Source: RGIG6307 sp964424345 (GTDB lineage Bacteria > Bacillota > Clostridia > Lachnospirales > Lachnospiraceae). Taken from it: DNA of 64,000 nt. A model generated the notes under the pieces. That model did no database searches. It was given only the letters and a program-made list of their open reading frames with translations, and was not told the origin of the DNA. The DNA is taken from positions 1 to 64,000 of the forward strand of contig CAYRIK010000006.1 in NCBI GenBank assembly GCA_964424345.1, in the 5' to 3' direction. A program made the translations under genes and the position numbers. Below are positions 60,448 through 64,000 of the stretch, in pieces (positions within the stretch are counted from its first letter, which is position 1; every line of letters starts with the position of its first letter).

Positions 60448-62646
60448 ATGAACGAGTTTAACAATCAAAACAATGGACAGCCCACATCGGGCAATCAAAA
60501 TCAAGGACCAAATCGTAATCAGCGTAATACGATTCTCTTACTTGTAATCAGTATTGCAGCTTTGGTATTTTTCTGGTGGTCCAGCAGTAAGATTCTTTCA
60601 GGCGGTACGCAAGAAGAAATTAAATATTCTCAGTTTGTAGATATGCTGGAAGATGGAGAAGTAGAGAGTGTTTTTGTAGAAGATGAAGTAATCTACATTA
60701 CACCTGTACAAGAAGAAAAAGAACAGCTTACACCAGCTGAACTTTTGAGTATGTATTATTATGGCAATGGTCAGGGAACTGTATATTATACTTCTATGAT
60801 GGAAGATTACAGCAATCTGACAGCACGTTTGGAGCAGGCAGGCGTAGAATATGAACGTCCAATTCCAAGTAATACAGGCAATTTAATCTATATTTTATTG
60901 ACAACCGTACTTCCATTGGTACTTATGGTCGTATTCTTTGTCACAATGATGAAGCGTATGGGCGGTAAAGGCGGTATGTTCAACATGGGCAAAAACACCG
61001 CAAAAGTATATGTACAAAAAGAAACAGGCATTACATTTAAAGATGTTGCTGGTGAAGATGAAGCAAAAGAATCTTTAGTAGAAGTGGTAGACTTCTTACA
61101 CAATCCTGGCAAGTACGCAGGTATTGGTGCAAAACTTCCAAAGGGTGCTTTATTAGTAGGCCCTCCGGGAACAGGTAAGACATTGCTTGCAAAAGCAGTT
61201 GCAGGTGAAGCAGGTGTACCATTCTTCTCCTTAACAGGTTCTGATTTCGTAGAATTATACGTAGGTATGGGTGCATCTCGAGTAAGAAGTCTTTTTGAAG
61301 AAGCAAACAAAAATGCACCATGTATTATCTTTATCGATGAAATTGATGCAATCGGACGCAGCCGAGATTCTAAGTACGGCGGCGGAAACGAAGAACGTGA
61401 ACAGACATTGAACCAGCTTCTTGCAGAAATGGATGGTTTTGATTCTGGCAAGGGTATTTTGATTTTAGGTGCAACAAACAGACCTGAAATTTTGGATAAG
61501 GCATTGCTTCGTCCAGGTCGTTTTGATAGACGTATCGTTGTAGAAAGACCAGATTTAAAGGGACGAGTAGAGATTTTAAAGGTTCATGCAAAAGATGTTC
61601 GTTTGGATGAAACAGTAGATTTACAGGAAATCGCACTTGCAACAAGCGGTGCAGTTGGTTCTGACCTTGCAAATATGATCAATGAAGCAGCTATCAATGC
61701 TGTAAAAGAAGGCCGTCAGAGTGTCAGCCAGAAAGACTTATTTGCAGCAGTAGAACAGGTATTGGTTGGTAAAGAAAAGAAAGATCGTGTGATGAGTCAG
61801 CAGGAACGAAAAATTGTTTCTTACCATGAAGTAGGTCATGCTTTAATCAGCGCACTTCAGAAAAACAGCGAACCAGTACAAAAAATTACAATCGTACCTC
61901 GTACTATGGGTGCACTTGGTTATGTTATGCATGTTCCAGAAGAAGAAAAGTACTTAAACAGCAAAGCAGAACTTCAGGATATGTTAGTTGGTCTGCTCGG
62001 CGGTCGTGCAGCAGAAGAAGTTGTATTTGACAGTGTAACAACAGGTGCTTCTAACGATATCGAAAAAGCAACAAAAATTGCTAGAGCAATGGTAACTCAG
62101 TACGGTATGAGTGATCGTTTCGGTCTGGTAGGCTTAGAAAGCGTAGAAAATCAGTATTTAAGCGGTAATACAGTCTTAAATTGTGCAGATGCTACAGCAG
62201 CAGGCGTAGATGAAGAAGTAATGCGTATTTTAAGAGAAAGCTACGATGAAGCATTACGTTTACTTCGTGAAAATCGTGAAGTAATGGATAAGCTTGCTGA
62301 GTTCTTGATTGAAAAAGAAACAATTACAGGAAAAGAGTTTATGCATATTTTCCGCGAATTAAAAGGTATTCCAGAACCAGAAGAACCACAGGATAAAGCA
62401 ACTAAATTAATGAAGGAAACAGAACAGGCAATGCATACAGAAGATGTATCTGTACAGTCAACTGTAACTGCTCCTTCTAATACAGAAAAGTCTTCTGATG
62501 TAACAGATGATGCTGCAAAGGAAGCAGCTAAAAAAGCGGAAGAAGAATTTAAGCAGAATTTAGAACAGCAGACACTTAAAGAAGTGCATGATGCAGAAAA
62601 AGAACCTGTAAAGGGACGTTTCTCTCAGGTTGATCTGCATGATTAA
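60448..62646 (+). CDS. ftsH: ATP-dependent zinc metalloprotease FtsH
   Basis: 732 residues. An Asn/Gln-rich N-terminus (1-28), helix 1 (about 29-47), an outside domain, helix 2 (about 148-168), AAA domain with Walker A GPPGTGKT near 237, Walker B CIIFIDEID and arginine-finger region LLRPGRFDRR, then the protease with HEVGH near 464. The tail from about 640 is an acidic/Thr/Lys-rich extension. FtsH degrades misfolded membrane proteins and regulators. AAAAGGAACGG precedes the ATG. uvrC follows 14 bases on. Confidence 0.96.
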   Translation: MNEFNNQNNGQPTSGNQNQGPNRNQRNTILLLVISIAALVFFWWSSSKILSGGTQEEIKYSQFVDMLEDGEVESVFVEDEVIYITPVQEEKEQLTPAELLSMYYYGNGQGTVYYTSMMEDYSNLTARLEQAGVEYERPIPSNTGNLIYILLTTVLPLVLMVVFFVTMMKRMGGKGGMFNMGKNTAKVYVQKETGITFKDVAGEDEAKESLVEVVDFLHNPGKYAGIGAKLPKGALLVGPPGTGKTLLAKAVAGEAGVPFFSLTGSDFVELYVGMGASRVRSLFEEANKNAPCIIFIDEIDAIGRSRDSKYGGGNEEREQTLNQLLAEMDGFDSGKGILILGATNRPEILDKALLRPGRFDRRIVVERPDLKGRVEILKVHAKDVRLDETVDLQEIALATSGAVGSDLANMINEAAINAVKEGRQSVSQKDLFAAVEQVLVGKEKKDRVMSQQERKIVSYHEVGHALISALQKNSEPVQKITIVPRTMGALGYVMHVPEEEKYLNSKAELQDMLVGLLGGRAAEEVVFDSVTTGASNDIEKATKIARAMVTQYGMSDRFGLVGLESVENQYLSGNTVLNCADATAAGVDEEVMRILRESYDEALRLLRENREVMDKLAEFLIEKETITGKEFMHIFRELKGIPEPEEPQDKATKLMKETEQAMHTEDVSVQSTVTAPSNTEKSSDVTDDAAKEAAKKAEEEFKQNLEQQTLKEVHDAEKEPVKGRFSQVDLHD

Positions 62647-62660
62647 AAGGAAGTTTCAAT

Positions 62661-64000
62661 ATGTTTCAGCTTGAAGAAGAACTGAAAAAATTACCAAAGA
62701 AGCCTGGCGTGTATTTAATGCACGACCAGGCTGATACTATTATATATGTAGGAAAAGCAATCAATCTTCATAATCGTGTCAGAAGTTATTTCCGAGAAAA
62801 GGTAGGAAGAGGTCCTTGGATTGATAAGATGATCAGTCAGATTGCACGATTTGAATATATCGTTACAGATTCTGAATTAGAAGCTCTTGTTTTAGAAAAT
62901 AATCTAATCAAGGAATATAACCCAAAGTATAATACACTTTTAAAAGATGGGAAAACATATCCGTATATTAAAATTACAATGGGGGAAGCCTATCCAAGAG
63001 TACTTCTGACAAGAGAGGTCAAAAAGGACAAAGCAAAATATTTTGGACCATATTCGAGTCATACTGCGGTAAAAGATACGATTGAATTATTAAATAAGTT
63101 ATTTTTATTAAGAACTTGTAATAGAAATCTGCCAAGAGATATTGGAAAAGAAAGACCATGCTTAAATCATCATATTAAACAGTGCAATGCACCATGTATA
63201 GGTTGTATCACACAGCAAGCATATATAGAGCAGGCAAAAAAAGCATTGGATTTTTTGAATGGAGAGCATAGTGCAATCGTAAAAGAGCTGACTGCTAAAA
63301 TGCAGCAGGCGAGTGAAGAATTAGAATTTGAAGAAGCTGCTAAATATCGTGACCTTTTAGCAAGTATTAAAAAAGTACAGGAAAAACAAAAGATTACAGA
63401 TAATGACAGCGAAGATAAAGATGTGATTGCGTTAGCAAAAGATGACAGAGACTGTGTTGTACAAGTATTTTTTATACGTGGCGGCAAGATGATTGGGCGA
63501 GAACATTATTATATGATGCATGTATCTGAGCTGTCTAAAAATGAGATTTTGCAGGAGTTTGTAAAGCAGTTTTACGGTGGGACACCTTTTATCCCAAAGG
63601 AAATCTTTTTACAGTATGATATAGAAGAACGAGACTTATTAGAAGAGTGGCTTACAACGCTTCGTGGAGCAAGAACGTATATCCGCATACCGAAAAAAGG
63701 GCAGAAAGAAAAGTTAGTAGAATTGGCTGCAAACAATGCAAAACTTGTGTTAAGACAAGATGGTGAAAAATTAAAACGAGAACAAAATCGTACAAGTGGT
63801 GCTGTGGCAGAATTAGAAAAAATACTTGGATTATCTCACATAGAGCGTATGGAAGCATTTGATATTTCTAATACGAATGGATTTGAAAATGTTGGCTCAA
63901 TGGTCGTATATGAACAGGGTAAACCGAAAAAAAGCGATTATCGCAAGTTCCGCATTAAGACAGTAACAGGGCCGGATGATTATGCTTGTATGAGAGAAGT
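62661..64000 (+). CDS. uvrC: excinuclease ABC subunit C, 5' part (runs off the window)
   Basis: The first 446 codons; no stop before the window ends. An N-terminal GIY-YIG nuclease (LPKKPGVYLMHDQADTIIYVGKAINLHNRVRSYF, about 12-44, with Glu in LEALVLENNLIKEYNPKYN), a Cys cluster (LRTCNRNLP ... CLNHHIKQCNAPCIG), the UVR motif ELEFEEAAKYRDLLASIKKVQ near 213-233 and the start of the RNase H-like half (IERMEAFDISNTNGFENVGSMVVYEQGKP) are visible. UvrC makes both cuts in nucleotide excision repair. AAAAGGAAG precedes the ATG. It may be co-transcribed with ftsH. Confidence 0.95.
   Translation, partial: MFQLEEELKKLPKKPGVYLMHDQADTIIYVGKAINLHNRVRSYFREKVGRGPWIDKMISQIARFEYIVTDSELEALVLENNLIKEYNPKYNTLLKDGKTYPYIKITMGEAYPRVLLTREVKKDKAKYFGPYSSHTAVKDTIELLNKLFLLRTCNRNLPRDIGKERPCLNHHIKQCNAPCIGCITQQAYIEQAKKALDFLNGEHSAIVKELTAKMQQASEELEFEEAAKYRDLLASIKKVQEKQKITDNDSEDKDVIALAKDDRDCVVQVFFIRGGKMIGREHYYMMHVSELSKNEILQEFVKQFYGGTPFIPKEIFLQYDIEERDLLEEWLTTLRGARTYIRIPKKGQKEKLVELAANNAKLVLRQDGEKLKREQNRTSGAVAELEKILGLSHIERMEAFDISNTNGFENVGSMVVYEQGKPKKSDYRKFRIKTVTGPDDYACMRE

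Noticed and set aside
60888..61451. 187-codon minus-strand frame inside ftsH
   Set aside because: Antisense shadow of the AAA domain.
1..64000. CRISPR arrays, insertion sequences, prophage, tRNA or rRNA genes
   Set aside because: Looked for direct-repeat arrays, transposase or integrase motifs and tRNA-like cloverleafs; none found.

Overview
The window looks like chromosomal backbone of a low-GC, spore-forming Clostridia, most likely a Lachnospiraceae gut anaerobe. Reasons: AT-rich DNA with near-consensus sigma-A promoters (17-bp spacers), TTG starts in several genes, a glgC/glgD pair, spoVG, a Trp-specifier T-box, heterodimeric ABC exporters, and gut-type sugar genes (LplA-like binding protein, GH127-like and MGH1-like glycosidases). 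This is inference from gene content; genus cannot be fixed from sequence alone. No phage, insertion sequence, CRISPR array, rRNA or tRNA was seen.

Layout. 1-122: end of a sugar ABC permease. 552-3445: glgC-glgD and spoVG. 3505-8840: pth, mfd, a small alarmone synthetase and a DtxR-type regulator. 8872-11022: bioY, divergent from a CNNM-type Mg2+ transporter gene that has a striking leader peptide and attenuator. 11139-18050: an AraC regulator divergent from a lipoprotein sugar-binding protein, then two glycosidases. 18065-22900: a promoter-operator-terminator unit with no gene, an orphan prepilin peptidase, an iron-type alcohol dehydrogenase with a structured leader, and an ATP-grasp/esterase/PlsY operon. 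22964-27021: MarR regulator with a heterodimeric multidrug-type ABC exporter. 27124-29375: sigma-like/cyclophilin membrane fusion, a decayed response regulator and mscL. 29456-31441: glgB on the minus strand. 31547-34668: Trp T-box and trpXYZ. 34697-38728: DUF454 protein and a CydDC/siderophore-importer-like ABC pair under two GTTAGT-N4-ACTAAC palindromes. 38862-44468: secreted GH3, a TetM-like GTPase fused to a Rae1-like nuclease, a GDSL esterase and an SDR. 44515-48553: duplicated membrane protein, ParB-like/BMP fusion and a phosphoesterase. 48702-58304: peptidases, a LUD protein, an Xre regulator and a second heterodimeric ABC exporter. 58325-64000: lactate dehydrogenase, HAD phosphatase, ftsH and the 5' part of uvrC.

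How the genes work together. Glycogen synthesis is split (glgCD in one place, glgB 26 kb away). Tryptophan uptake is under tRNA control. Mg2+ export seems to be under a translation-coupled attenuator whose leader peptide begins Met-Asp-Glu-Asp-Asp. Three intergenic regions share one palindrome, which suggests a small regulon including two possible non-coding transcripts; the DtxR-family gene at 8472 is a candidate regulator, not a proven one. Three multidomain proteins (TetM-like/Rae1-like, sigma-like/cyclophilin, ParB-like/BMP) are the most unusual coding finds.
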